From contig NZ_CANMKO010000010.1 of NCBI RefSeq assembly GCF_947498515.1, forward strand, positions 1 to 64,000: a stretch of 64,000 bases of DNA, given 5' to 3'. Position numbers and translations under genes: made by a program. The DNA is from an uncultured Pelagimonas sp. GTDB lineage: Bacteria > Pseudomonadota > Alphaproteobacteria > Rhodobacterales > Rhodobacteraceae. Below, one piece after another: positions 8,623 to 16,571 of this stretch (position 1 is its first letter; each line of letters starts with the position of its first letter). The notes beneath the pieces were generated by a model that saw only the letters and a list, made by a program, of their open reading frames with translations, had not been told where the DNA came from and made no database searches.

Positions 8623-9204
8623 ATGCACTTGGCCCCTATTGGCGCCGCCCTATCAATTCTCGTTCTTTTGGCCGCCTGCGATCCGGGCGGCCAAAACGCG
8701 TCTCAGGACACCCCCTTTGCCCCGGCCCTTGACCCGCGCGGCGAGGCCGTTGACGGTTTGGTCGTTGGGCATCGGCTGATGGAGGCCGAGCAGTATGAGC
8801 TTGCCCTTGATGCCTATACCCGCGCCGCCGGTCAAAAAGGGCTGACCGGAGAGGTATTGGTGGCTTTGGGATCGGCAAACCTTGAGTTGGGCCGCTTAAA
8901 CCAAGCGGAAAAACAGCTCCGCAGCGCCATCAAGAAAGAACCGGATTGGCCCGAGGCTTGGAATAACCTTGGTGTTTTACTGATCGAAACCGGTGAAACC
9001 GCCGAAGCGGTCGAAGTGTTGCGACGCGCCTTTGCCATGGATAATGGCGAAAGTGACGCAATCCGTGACAATTTGCGCTTGGCGATAGCAAAACAAGAAA
9101 ATACCCTTTATGATGATGAGTTAGAACAAGATTACACGCTGGTGCGACGAGGGCGCGGACAATACACGATCCGCAGCGCAACAGCAGATGAGGCAGAGCA
9201 GTAA
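8623..9204 (+). CDS. tadD: TadD-type TPR lipoprotein
   Basis: This 193-residue lipoprotein has a signal ending LLAAC (Cys at residue 19), then about three TPR units (residues 50-155, for example GSANLELGRLNQAEKQLRSA and WNNLGVLLIETGETAEAVEV). TadD is an outer-membrane-associated lipoprotein thought to assist secretin assembly, in the manner of a pilotin. It starts 2 nt after tadC and is followed 15 nt later by a second TPR lipoprotein of related design, so the locus has two TadD-like genes. Confidence 0.88.
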   Translation: MHLAPIGAALSILVLLAACDPGGQNASQDTPFAPALDPRGEAVDGLVVGHRLMEAEQYELALDAYTRAAGQKGLTGEVLVALGSANLELGRLNQAEKQLRSAIKKEPDWPEAWNNLGVLLIETGETAEAVEVLRRAFAMDNGESDAIRDNLRLAIAKQENTLYDDELEQDYTLVRRGRGQYTIRSATADEAEQ

Positions 9205-9219
9205 AAGGACGCAGGCACA

Positions 9220-10071
9220 ATGCGCCACTTGACATTTGTATCTATCGCCGCGGCAGGCATTGTCGCGCTATCGGGCTGTGAAAAAGGCATCGATACCGAA
9301 GAAATGGATCGTAAGTTTCAGGGCGTTAACGTCGTGGATGAAACGAACCTGAATGAGGTCATGCTGACCGTCAGTGATCCAAACGAGGCGGTGAACTACT
9401 TCCAACGCGCCTCCGCGACTGATCCAGATCGGATTGACCTGACACGCGGCCTCGCCAAGTCTCTGATACGTGCAAAGCGTATCAACGAAGGTACGGTCGC
9501 CTGGGCCAAAGTGGTCGATCACGAAGACGCCACCAATGAGGACCGCGTTAATCTTGCCGATGCGCTGATCCGTGGCAACGATTGGGACAAGGCCGAAAAG
9601 GTGCTAACCGCCATTCCGCCGACCCATGAAACGTTTAAGCGCTATCGACTTGAGGCGATGATCGCCGATAGCAACAAGGATTGGGAGAAGGCAGACAGTT
9701 TCTATGAGATCGCCGTGGGCCTGACGACGAAACCGGCCTCGGTTCTCAATAACTGGGGCTATTCCAAACTGAGCCGTGGCGACTATGCCGCCGCCGAGCG
9801 TTTGTTCACCGATGCGATCCGCCAAGATACCACTCTGTTCACTGCCAAGAACAACCTCGTTTTGGCCCGTGGGGCGCAAGGCAAATATGTGCTGCCCGTC
9901 GTCCCCATGACGCAAGTTGAACGCGCCGAATTGCTACATTCCATGGGCTTGGCTGCAATCAAACGCGGTGATGTCGAAACCGGCAAGGGCCTATTGCGCA
10001 ACGCAGTTGAAACCCATCCCCGCCATTTCGAAGCCGCCAAGACCGCGCTTGATGCGTTGGAAAACACCTAA
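9220..10071 (+). CDS. second TPR lipoprotein of the Tad locus
   Basis: This 283-residue protein has a lipoprotein signal (ALSGC, Cys at residue 20) and at least four TPR-like units (about 65-280), including VLNNWGYSKLSRGDYAAAERLF and ALNSMGLA-like helices near LLHSMGLAAIKRGDVETGKG. Its position between tadD and cpaA, with an 18-nt gap to cpaA, argues for a role in the same pilus machine, probably as a TadD paralogue or secretin-assembly factor. No enzymatic motif is visible. Confidence 0.82.
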   Translation: MRHLTFVSIAAAGIVALSGCEKGIDTEEMDRKFQGVNVVDETNLNEVMLTVSDPNEAVNYFQRASATDPDRIDLTRGLAKSLIRAKRINEGTVAWAKVVDHEDATNEDRVNLADALIRGNDWDKAEKVLTAIPPTHETFKRYRLEAMIADSNKDWEKADSFYEIAVGLTTKPASVLNNWGYSKLSRGDYAAAERLFTDAIRQDTTLFTAKNNLVLARGAQGKYVLPVVPMTQVERAELLHSMGLAAIKRGDVETGKGLLRNAVETHPRHFEAAKTALDALENT

Positions 10072-10089
10072 GGCACCCCGAGGCTGACA

Positions 10090-10623
10090 ATGCATATACC
10101 GGCGTTTCAGGCGGCTTTGTTCGCTGTCTTTGTGATCCCGATCTGGCTTTACACATTCTATGTGGACATGAAGCTCAAAAAGATCAGCAACTTGACCGTC
10201 TGGGCCTTGTTTGCAGTGTTTGTAGTGATCGGCTTTTTGACGATGCCAATCGGCGAATACCTATGGCGCTTTGCCCACTACGGCGTTGTTTTCGCCGTGG
10301 GATTTGCGTTTTGGATGCTGCGTCAGGTCGGGGCCGGTGATGTTAAATTCGCCGCTGTGGCCGCTTTGTTCATCCATCAAGGTGACCTGCGTTTGATGAT
10401 GTTCATCGCCATAGCGGCGATGTTGGCGGCCACTGTGACAACTCTACTTGTGACCTTTTCACCACTGAAAAAGCTCGCCCCAAATTGGGCAACGTGGAAA
10501 ATGCGCGATCCGAATAACCCGGATTCAGTTGGAGGTGGCAAACAGTTCACCCTTCCCATGGGAACTGGCCTTGGGCTGATGCTCTGCGCCTATCTCGTCC
10601 TTGGGATTTTCTACGGGCAATAG
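10090..10623 (+). CDS. cpaA: prepilin peptidase CpaA/TadV
   Basis: This 177-residue integral membrane aspartic peptidase (A24 family) removes the pilin leaders. The two catalytic aspartates are Asp26 in YVDMKLKKISN and Asp84 in the GxGD motif (GAGDVKF). There are about five hydrophobic segments. It lacks the N-terminal methylase domain of PilD, as is usual for the short TadV/CpaA type. Its expected substrates are the pilins at the start of the window. It is the last gene of the run from cpaE and is followed by a weak hairpin at 10631-10650. Confidence 0.93.
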   Translation: MHIPAFQAALFAVFVIPIWLYTFYVDMKLKKISNLTVWALFAVFVVIGFLTMPIGEYLWRFAHYGVVFAVGFAFWMLRQVGAGDVKFAAVAALFIHQGDLRLMMFIAIAAMLAATVTTLLVTFSPLKKLAPNWATWKMRDPNNPDSVGGGKQFTLPMGTGLGLMLCAYLVLGIFYGQ

Positions 10624-10630
10624 GCGTCCA

Positions 10631-10650
10631 AGGGGGCCATTGCGGCCCCT
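10631..10650 (+). terminator. terminator-like hairpin after cpaA
   Basis: AGGGG(G)CC pairs with GGCCCCT around a 5-nt loop, 7 nt after the cpaA stop. Only a short T-containing stretch follows, so termination may be partial and allow read-through into the AAA+ gene. Confidence 0.4.
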
Positions 10651-10752
10651 ATTCTATAGCACCTTGCCAATCATCTTCCCCTAACCGGCCCATATCCTGA
10701 CACAAACCTCGGGCATTCTGTTGCAAAGACCCCAAGTGGCAGGAATCGAGCG

Positions 10753-12066
10753 ATGAATATGCAGACTGGCGCAGTGATGGCGCCCCCCTCCCCCAAGTCA
10801 TTGGATGACGTCGGGCTGACCGTTGTGATGATGCGTGACATTCTGTTGAAAACGCAGTTCCGCAAGAACATCAACAAGGTGACCGATCTGGCCCGCGCCA
10901 TTGCGCTGCCTGTGCCCATCACCCAGGAACTGATCGACTTGGCCCGCGGACAAGGGCTGATGGAAGCGATGGGGACCTTGGGTGCGGCTGGTGAAGTCAG
11001 CAGCGAAATGCCCTATCAGCTTACCGATCAGGGCAAGGCCCGCGCGCTCGACGCGCTTGCCCAGTCTGAGTATTTTGGCCCGATGCCGATCCCATTGGAA
11101 AGCTATCGCGAACAGATGAAGCGCCAGTCGATCCGGAACATTCAGATCACCCGTGATCAGCTTCTTGGCGCGATGGGCCACCTGATCCTTCCCGAAGACC
11201 TGATCGGCAACCTTGGCCCGGCTGTTGGCTCTGGCCGCTCAATCCTAATGTACGGCCCCCCCGGCAACGGCAAATCCTCGATCTCAAATGGTATTCGCGA
11301 CGCGATGGGTGACAAGATTTATGTGCCCCGCGCCATTGAGTATTCGGGTCAGGTGATCACCGTGTATGACCCGATTGTGCACTCCAAGGCCACCGACGAA
11401 GTAGAAAACCCCAACGCCCTGCGCCGCCGGTCGCAATATGACCGCCGCTATGTCTATTGCCAGCGCCCCACGGTCATCACCGGGGGTGAACTGTCGCTCG
11501 ACATGCTTGATCTTGTCTATAACCCGACGGCCCGCACCTATCAGGCCCCGCTTCAGCTCAAGTCCTCCGGCGGCATCTTTATCGTCGACGACCTTGGACG
11601 TCAGGCCGAACCGCCGCAAAAGCTCGTCAACCGTTGGATTGTTCCACTGGAAGAAAGCAAAGATATTCTGGCGCTACAATCGGGTGAGAAATTTGAGGTG
11701 CCTTTTGACACCCTCGTCATCTTCTCGACCAACTTCCACCCCAATGAAATCTTTGACCAAGCGGCCCTGCGCCGGATCTTCTTCAAAATCAAAATCGATG
11801 GTCCAAGTCAGGAAAACTTCTTGAAAATCTTTGCCTTGGTGGCACGCAAGAAAAAGATGCAGCTAGACGAAGCCAGTCTCGTGCATCTTCTCAAAAACAA
11901 ATACCCGACGATCAACAACACCTTTGCCAACTACCAGCCGGTGTTCCTAATCGACCAAATGATCTCGGTCTGTGATTTTGAGGGCATCCCTTACAAGATG
12001 ACGCCCGAACTTGTTGATCGGGCTTGGGCGAACATGTTCGTCAAGGATGAAAAGATCGTCAAATAA
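10753..12066 (+). CDS. AAA+ family ATPase linked to the Tad locus
   Basis: This 437-residue cytoplasmic protein has an N-terminal winged-helix-like region (about 20-105) and a P-loop ATPase domain: Walker A GPPGNGKSS (168-176), Walker B GGIFIVDDLGRQ (about 275-286) and a sensor-like IFSTNFHPNEIFDQAALRRIFF. Its function is not established. Its place directly after cpaA, on the same strand, suggests a role in pilus regulation or remodelling. The ATG at 10753 is preceded by AGGAA. A strong terminator follows at 12087-12123. Confidence 0.85.
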   Translation: MNMQTGAVMAPPSPKSLDDVGLTVVMMRDILLKTQFRKNINKVTDLARAIALPVPITQELIDLARGQGLMEAMGTLGAAGEVSSEMPYQLTDQGKARALDALAQSEYFGPMPIPLESYREQMKRQSIRNIQITRDQLLGAMGHLILPEDLIGNLGPAVGSGRSILMYGPPGNGKSSISNGIRDAMGDKIYVPRAIEYSGQVITVYDPIVHSKATDEVENPNALRRRSQYDRRYVYCQRPTVITGGELSLDMLDLVYNPTARTYQAPLQLKSSGGIFIVDDLGRQAEPPQKLVNRWIVPLEESKDILALQSGEKFEVPFDTLVIFSTNFHPNEIFDQAALRRIFFKIKIDGPSQENFLKIFALVARKKKMQLDEASLVHLLKNKYPTINNTFANYQPVFLIDQMISVCDFEGIPYKMTPELVDRAWANMFVKDEKIVK

Positions 12067-12086
12067 AGCCAATCCTCGCGCTTTTG

Positions 12087-12123
12087 AAACCCTCGGTCGC
12101 AGCGTCCTGCAACCGGGGGTTTT
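12087..12123 (+). terminator. strong terminator after the AAA+ gene
   Basis: AAACCCTCGGTCGCAG pairs almost fully with CTGCAACCGGGGGTTT around a CGTC loop, and TTTTGTC follows. Confidence 0.85.
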
Positions 12124-12237
12124 GTCGTTTTGGCATTGCGGTTCTCAGACTCCGGGAGGCGTGGCAAAAACCCTGAATTTTTCGTCGAAATTGGCTTGAC
12201 GGCACCCCTGCCCTGCCTTAATCACCGCGCACGGTCC

Positions 12238-12314
12238 GGCGCGGTAGCTCAGTTGGTTAGAGCGATCGACTCATAATCGATAGGTCGGGAGTTCAAGTCT
12301 CCCCCACGCCACCA
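12238..12314 (+). tRNA. tRNA-Met (CAT anticodon), elongator-like
   Basis: A 77-nt cloverleaf can be folded: acceptor 12238-12244 with CCACGCC, D-arm GCTC/GAGC, anticodon stem ATCGA/TCGAT with loop CTCATAA (anticodon CAT), T-arm GGGAG-TTCAAGT-CTCCC, and an encoded CCA at 12312-12314. The D-loop (AGTTGGTTA) resembles elongator Met tRNAs, although a tRNA-Ile read by TilS (CAT modified to lysidine) cannot be excluded by eye. Six of seven acceptor pairs are Watson-Crick; position 5-68 is a C-A mismatch. Confidence 0.92.
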
Positions 12315-12410
12315 CCGTCCCCAAACACACTGATACCCAAACAAAACTCGATTTTGGCTTTCGACGTTGCTTGTTTGAACGCTCGTTGCCATCGCCTTTG
12401 GCGCATCGGC

Positions 12411-12443
12411 AAAAGAAAACCCCGGCCACACGGACCGGGGTTT
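12411..12443 (-). terminator. terminator of trcR
   Basis: AACCCCGG (12418-12425) pairs with CCGGGGTT (12435-12442). Read on the minus strand, the stem is followed by TTTTCTTTT and lies 24 nt after the trcR stop. Confidence 0.8.
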
Positions 12444-12466
12444 GGCATTCACACGATAGGACGGTC

Positions 12467-13216
12467 TTAGTCCTTTTCGTCTTCCTCGGCGTCATCATCC
12501 CCACCGGGGAGGTTAAAGAAGCTGTCAGCGTCCGAATAATCGGCATCGCTCTTCTCTTCTTCATCACGAGTGTCAGAGAGGCTAAAGCTTTCCAGCCCTT
12601 CCATCGACGACGGCAGACGTGGTTCTGTTTCCATCTCAAGGCTTTGCTCGGTCGAAACCAGTTTGCGGCGCTCATCGTCGCTCATCACCGTCCCGGTGGC
12701 TTTGGCGGCCTTGGCAACGGCGGCGTCCAGCTCGGTCTGACGGCACAGCCCAAGCGCAACCGGGTCAATCGGTTGCATGTTCTGGATGTTCCAGTGGGTG
12801 CGCTCACGGATCGATTGGATCGTCGGTTTGGTTGTGCCAACCAGTTTCGAAATCTGACCGTCGCTTAGCTCGGGGTGGAATTTCACCAACCAAAGGATTG
12901 CATTCGGACGATCCTGACGTTTGGACAGCGGGGTGTAACGCGGACCACGACGCTTTTCTTCGTCATGAGCGGCCGGGTTAAACTTGATCTTCATTTTATA
13001 AAGCGGGTCTTTTTCCGCCTGGTCGATCTGAACCTGCTCAAGCTGATTGTTGGCGACCGGGTCAAACCCTTTCACACCAACTGCGACATCGCCATCTGCG
13101 ATGCCCTGAATTTCCAGCTCGTGAAAGCCGGTGAAATCCGCAACCTGCTTAAAGGTCAGCGTGGTGTTATCCACCAACCAAACCGCGGTCGCCTTGGGGT
13201 GCAGCAGCTTTGCCAT
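12467..13216 (-). CDS. trcR: cell-cycle transcriptional regulator TrcR (DUF1013)
   Basis: This 249-residue protein matches the alphaproteobacterial DUF1013/TrcR family. It has MAKLLHPKATAVWLVDNT at the start, a helix-turn-helix-like segment (LSDGQISKLVGTTKPTIQSI, about 118-137), and a long acidic, probably disordered tail (about 205-249, rich in D and E). The family is nearly confined to Alphaproteobacteria and is tied to cell-cycle transcription. The start is preceded by AAGGAG on the minus strand. Its 5' region (13217-13330) is very GC-rich with a hairpin. It is monocistronic, with its own terminator. Confidence 0.88.
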   Translation of the reverse strand: MAKLLHPKATAVWLVDNTTLTFKQVADFTGFHELEIQGIADGDVAVGVKGFDPVANNQLEQVQIDQAEKDPLYKMKIKFNPAAHDEEKRRGPRYTPLSKRQDRPNAILWLVKFHPELSDGQISKLVGTTKPTIQSIRERTHWNIQNMQPIDPVALGLCRQTELDAAVAKAAKATGTVMSDDERRKLVSTEQSLEMETEPRLPSSMEGLESFSLSDTRDEEEKSDADYSDADSFFNLPGGDDDAEEDEKD

Positions 13217-13286
13217 ATTGTAAACTCCTTGCGAATTTTGGACCCGAAATAGCTTTTTGCCCCGCCCGAGGCTTGGGCCTTGGGCG

Positions 13287-13303
13287 GCCCCGGAGGCCGG
13301 GGC
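13287..13303 (-). other. GC hairpin in the trcR leader
   Basis: GCCCCGG (13287-13293) pairs perfectly with CCGGGGC (13297-13303) around AGG, about 70-87 nt upstream of the trcR start. The 287-bp gap 13217-13503 must hold the trcR and RNase promoters. No other gene is seen there. Confidence 0.45.
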
Positions 13304-13503
13304 GGGTTACCGTTGTAGGGAAACTTGGCCCGTATATAGTGCGCGATCTGCCTATATGGAAGAGAAAATGCGTTAACTGACGTACTGAGGGACGATCCCG
13401 GCTTAGCTTTCCCCGCAACAGAGCATGGACCTGCGCGCTTGGCTGTTCTACCACAAGACAGAACAACAACCGCCTCAGACACTTGCGGCAGTGGAGTAAC
13501 GTT

Positions 13504-14154
13504 ATGAAAAGTCTAAAAACCTGCCTTCTGGCGGTAGCTCTTGGGTTCTCTTTGGCCTCTGGGGCCATAGCCAAAGGTGATAAATCCGGCGAATTTGACT
13601 ATTATGTTTTGGCCCTAAGCTGGTCCCCCAACTGGTGTGAAATCGAAGGCGATTCCAAACGCTCGGAACAGTGTGAAACCCGCCATGACTACGGTTGGGT
13701 GCTCCATGGTTTGTGGCCGCAATTCCATCGCGGCTGGCCAAGTTTCTGCCCGACGGTCGAACGCCACCCATCGCGGGGCATGACATCTGAAATGGTTGAT
13801 ATCATGGGCACATCTGGCCTCGCGTGGCATCAATGGAAAAAACACGGCACCTGTTCCGGCCTATCGGCCCGCGCCTATTACGATCTTTCACGCGACGCCT
13901 ATGAAAGCGTGACGCGCCCCCAAATCTTTCGCAAACTCGACAAGAGCGTCAAACTGCCCGCCTCGGTCGTCGAAGAAGCGTTCTTGAAAGCCAATCCTGA
14001 TTGGAGCGCCGACAACCTGACAATCACTTGCCGCGATGGCTTCATCTCGGAAGCGCGCCTTTGCTTGTCCAAGGACTTGCAACCGGTGCCCTGTGGTCGT
14101 GACGTGATTAAAGATTGCAAGCTCAAAGACGCTATGTTCGAGCCAGTACGCTGA
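13504..14154 (+). CDS. secreted RNase T2 family ribonuclease
   Basis: This 216-residue protein has a signal peptide (about 1-23, ending GAIA) and the two RNase T2 active-site boxes: CAS1 WVLHGLWPQ with His68, and CAS2 HQWKKHGTC with His109 and His114. Paired cysteines fit the disulfide-rich fold. It would cleave RNA in the periplasm, probably for nutrient scavenging. In CAS2 the usual Glu (HEWxKHGTC) is Gln110 here, which may lower activity. The start is the ATG at 13504 with GGAG upstream; an in-frame TTG at 13483 lacks a ribosome site. DUF1294 follows 9 nt later. Confidence 0.9.
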   Translation: MKSLKTCLLAVALGFSLASGAIAKGDKSGEFDYYVLALSWSPNWCEIEGDSKRSEQCETRHDYGWVLHGLWPQFHRGWPSFCPTVERHPSRGMTSEMVDIMGTSGLAWHQWKKHGTCSGLSARAYYDLSRDAYESVTRPQIFRKLDKSVKLPASVVEEAFLKANPDWSADNLTITCRDGFISEARLCLSKDLQPVPCGRDVIKDCKLKDAMFEPVR

Positions 14155-14163
14155 TCCTCAGGC

Positions 14164-14469
14164 ATGAACACAACCGTACTGGCCTGGTTGGTCACCACAA
14201 ACATCGCGGCGTTTGTCTGTTTCTATTTTGACAAACGCCGCGCCATCTCGGGCGGTTGGCGTATCCCTGAGAAGACGCTTTTAACGCTCGCTCTATTCGG
14301 GGGCAGCCTTGGGGCAAAACTTGCTCAACACCGGTTTCGGCATAAAACCCGCAAGCAACCTTTTGCTGCGATCTTGAACCTGATTGTGCTGGCCCACATG
14401 TGCTTTGCTATTGCGTGGACGCAACCGAACCTACGCGAACACATCAAACAAGTGCTGATCAGCCTCTAG
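14164..14469 (+). CDS. DUF1294 family membrane protein
   Basis: This 101-residue protein has two or three membrane segments and the family core YFDKRRAISGGWRIPEKTLL followed by GGSLGAKLAQHRFRHKTRKQ, which is diagnostic of DUF1294. The biochemical role of the family is unknown. It starts 9 nt after the RNase T2 gene, so the two are probably co-transcribed, and it meets the crp-like gene tail to tail with a 4-nt gap. Confidence 0.82.
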   Translation: MNTTVLAWLVTTNIAAFVCFYFDKRRAISGGWRIPEKTLLTLALFGGSLGAKLAQHRFRHKTRKQPFAAILNLIVLAHMCFAIAWTQPNLREHIKQVLISL

Positions 14470-14473
14470 CCGG

Positions 14474-15157
14474 TCACGCGGCAATGTCTTCGGACAAGGC
14501 CCGCAGCGCAGAAATATCCTCGATCCGAACATTGCGATATTCGCTGGAAACGCCCACTTGCTTGAGACGGCTAAAGGCGCGTGAAAGGCTTTCTGGTTTC
14601 ATACCAAGCTTGCCGGCAAGGATGGTTTTCTCAAAAGGAAGCTCAAGTTCAACAACGCCCGACTCTTGGGTTTGAAGGCGCATCAAAAACTTTGTAAGCC
14701 TTTGGGTCCCCGTCTGAATCTTCAGCTGCTCAATTTGTTCCATCATGCCATTCATGTGGTAGGCAGACGCGTCCAAAACCGCGTCTTGAATGGCCGCTTT
14801 TGCATTTGAGCAACTACAAATCGATTTCAAATCCAGGTGTAGAATTGTGCAAGCACTCACCGCTTCGGCAGAGGCTTGCGACACGCCATGTTGTAAGGCA
14901 GCGACTTCATCAAAGCTCTCGCCAGCTTCCAAAGTTGCTAAAAGCGCCTCATCCCCTGCGGACGAGTTCCTGTAGAGCTTGATCCAACCATCCAACACCA
15001 ATTTCAGTGTCCCGGCCTGCTCTCCCTGAAGGCAAATAGTGGCACCTCGGTCGTAGCTGCGCGGCTGCGCTTTGGCCAAAAGGCACTTGCGGACATTCGC
15101 CGGCAAGCGGCCAAACAATGGCCCATTTGCGAGGACCTGCGTCATCTGCGGTGTCAT
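14474..15157 (-). CDS. Crp/Fnr family transcriptional regulator
   Basis: This 227-residue protein has a cyclic-nucleotide-binding-like beta-roll (about 12-120) and a C-terminal winged helix (about 150-215), with KLGMKPESLSRAFSRLKQVG as recognition helix. The E-SLSR spacing matches FNR/DNR-type readers of TTGAY-N4-RTCAA sites. The N-terminal cysteine cluster of oxygen-sensing FNR is absent (only CSCS near residue 115), so a DNR/NnrR-like sensor is more likely. I start it at the ATG at 15157, with GGGAGGC upstream. An FNR-type box at 15213-15226 suggests autoregulation or control by FnrL. Confidence 0.87.
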   Translation of the reverse strand: MTPQMTQVLANGPLFGRLPANVRKCLLAKAQPRSYDRGATICLQGEQAGTLKLVLDGWIKLYRNSSAGDEALLATLEAGESFDEVAALQHGVSQASAEAVSACTILHLDLKSICSCSNAKAAIQDAVLDASAYHMNGMMEQIEQLKIQTGTQRLTKFLMRLQTQESGVVELELPFEKTILAGKLGMKPESLSRAFSRLKQVGVSSEYRNVRIEDISALRALSEDIAA

Positions 15158-15212
15158 TAAATATGCCTCCCTTGGGTATCTTACCCCTACGTCAGGCAGG
15201 CCGCCGCACAAG

Positions 15213-15226
15213 TTGACATGGATCAA
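15213..15226 (-). promoter_or_regulatory. FNR-type operator upstream of the crp/fnr gene
   Basis: TTGAC-ATGG-ATCAA matches the FNR consensus TTGAT-N4-ATCAA except for one base and is centred about 63 bp before the start codon. A TAAGAT -10-like element lies at 15178-15183. Confidence 0.6.
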
Positions 15227-15301
15227 CGTTTCCGAAAAGAATCGCAAACGGTCTTACCGCTAACACCACAAAAAACCATCAATTTCGCACAATGAAGACC
15301 G

Positions 15302-15327
15302 TCTTGCGCATCGTGCGCCTAGCAAGA
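15302..15327 (-). other. small hairpin after the DUF1295 gene
   Basis: TCTTG/CAAGA outer and GCGCA/TGCGC inner arms form a compact stem 10-35 nt beyond the stop at 15337 on the minus strand. There is no T-run, so it is at best a weak terminator. Confidence 0.3.
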
Positions 15328-15336
15328 GGGTAATTG

Positions 15337-16014
15337 TTAATACAGATAGGGAATGAACTTGGCTGTCTTCTCTGAATACGCTTTGAATTCAGCGCCATAG
15401 CGTTGCAAAAGATAGGTATCTAGTGCGGGGATGTGATAGAAAACGAACCCCACAGTCATGACCAACGGGATCACAAATGCGACCAAAGAATGGGTCAACA
15501 TAGCCCAGCCGGAAAACATAACTGTGTCGCCAAAATAATTTATGTGCATGGAGTGCGAAAACAACCCAAGAGTGTATGCACGCCCTTTGGATGAGGAGTG
15601 TTTCTTCCATTTCCAACGCTGGAGTTCAGACCAAGTGTTGAGCCAAGACCCAACGAGAATCAATGTGACGGCAATAATATCCAGCCCGCCAAACGGGATG
15701 AGTTGCCCGGAAAATGCTCCACCACCCAAAAGGGTGAAACCTATTTCAAACACGGCCATGAAGGCAGACAGGCCTAGAACCTCTGACCACGCCACATTCC
15801 GTTTTAGCAATATAAACAATGTGATCAGATGCCGAGCAAAGTATAATGCCGCCACCAAGACCAGTATCTGGGCGCGCTTGGGATCACTCAACGTAACACC
15901 ACCAAACGCAATCCAAGCGCAAACCATAACAATGGACCCGTGCAATAGGGCAAACCCAAGCTTGGGGCCGATTGACAACGCGTGATCACGCGACACACCA
16001 CCAGATTGTGACAT
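15337..16014 (-). CDS. DUF1295 / isoprenylcysteine-methyltransferase-like membrane protein
   Basis: This 225-residue protein has about six hydrophobic segments and a C-terminal signature (FSHSMHINYFGDTVMFSGWA ... YLLQRYGAEFKAYSEKTAKF) typical of the steroid-reductase/ICMT-like DUF1295 group. Such proteins act in membranes as methyltransferases or reductases of lipophilic substrates; the substrate here is unknown. The ATG has a strong AAGGAGA site. It follows the DUF2269 gene by 11 nt, so the two form a small operon divergent from the TetR gene. Confidence 0.75.
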   Translation of the reverse strand: MSQSGGVSRDHALSIGPKLGFALLHGSIVMVCAWIAFGGVTLSDPKRAQILVLVAALYFARHLITLFILLKRNVAWSEVLGLSAFMAVFEIGFTLLGGGAFSGQLIPFGGLDIIAVTLILVGSWLNTWSELQRWKWKKHSSSKGRAYTLGLFSHSMHINYFGDTVMFSGWAMLTHSLVAFVIPLVMTVGFVFYHIPALDTYLLQRYGAEFKAYSEKTAKFIPYLY

Positions 16015-16025
16015 TTCAATTCTCC

Positions 16026-16481
16026 TTATACGGGTTTAGCAATCATCACCCACAGGGTGATCAGGCTCAAAATCAACGCCCCTGCCCCAATGGGCGCAGC
16101 GCGTTTAAACGTTTTGAAATAGGCAGGCGGAAGCTGACGTTCCGCCGTTTGTGCAGCTGTGTTCAACCGGGCTTCGAGCCGCGCGCCAACCGCAAAAGCC
16201 AGAACAAGCGCCGCTGTTAGACCAAGGCCAAGGACAATCCAAAATTCGGTCCAAGCGTAGCCACTCCAGACCGTCAATGCGGCCCCACTTAGCGGAAGCA
16301 CAACAAAACTTGGCAACATGACACGGCGGTTTACCATGCCAACGGCATGAGTAAGGGTCGAGGCTTCGCTCGGGGTCGCCTTAACGGCCAAACCGTGCAG
16401 CAGCCCATTGATGATCGTTGCCCCGATCATCATCACCACCGCCAATAGGTGGACAAGCTTTAAGCCAATATAGAGTGACAT
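16026..16481 (-). CDS. DUF2269-like integral membrane protein
   Basis: This 151-residue protein has four predicted membrane helices (about 5-25, 50-70, 78-98 and 128-148) and the opening YIGLKLVHLLAVVMMIGATI seen in DUF2269/predicted membrane proteins. Function is unknown. I start it at the ATG at 16481, which has only a weak AAAAAG upstream; an in-frame TTG at 16508 is possible. It is the first gene of a two-gene operon opposite the TetR regulator, with TGGAC repeats in the shared promoter region. Confidence 0.72.
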   Translation of the reverse strand: MSLYIGLKLVHLLAVVMMIGATIINGLLHGLAVKATPSEASTLTHAVGMVNRRVMLPSFVVLPLSGAALTVWSGYAWTEFWIVLGLGLTAALVLAFAVGARLEARLNTAAQTAERQLPPAYFKTFKRAAPIGAGALILSLITLWVMIAKPV

Positions 16482-16571
16482 CTTTTTAGTCCAATCGGTC
16501 GAAAACAATTGCCGTATGGACTTTCTTGTATCTGTCTGTCAATTCCTTTTTGGACCAGTTGGACGGAAAAG
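16481..16571. promoter_or_regulatory. divergent promoter region with TGGAC repeats
   Basis: AGTCCA (16488-16493) and TGGACT (16517-16522) form an inverted pair, with TGGACC at 16551 and TGGACG at 16560. The segments 16481-16498 and 16545-16562 are also near direct repeats (CTTTTT-G-CCA-T-GG). They are candidate operators for the TetR protein encoded next door. Confidence 0.3.

Noticed and set aside
12290-12320. tRNA 3' end as an attachment site for an island
   Set aside because: No second copy of the tRNA end, integrase or composition change was noticed in the window.
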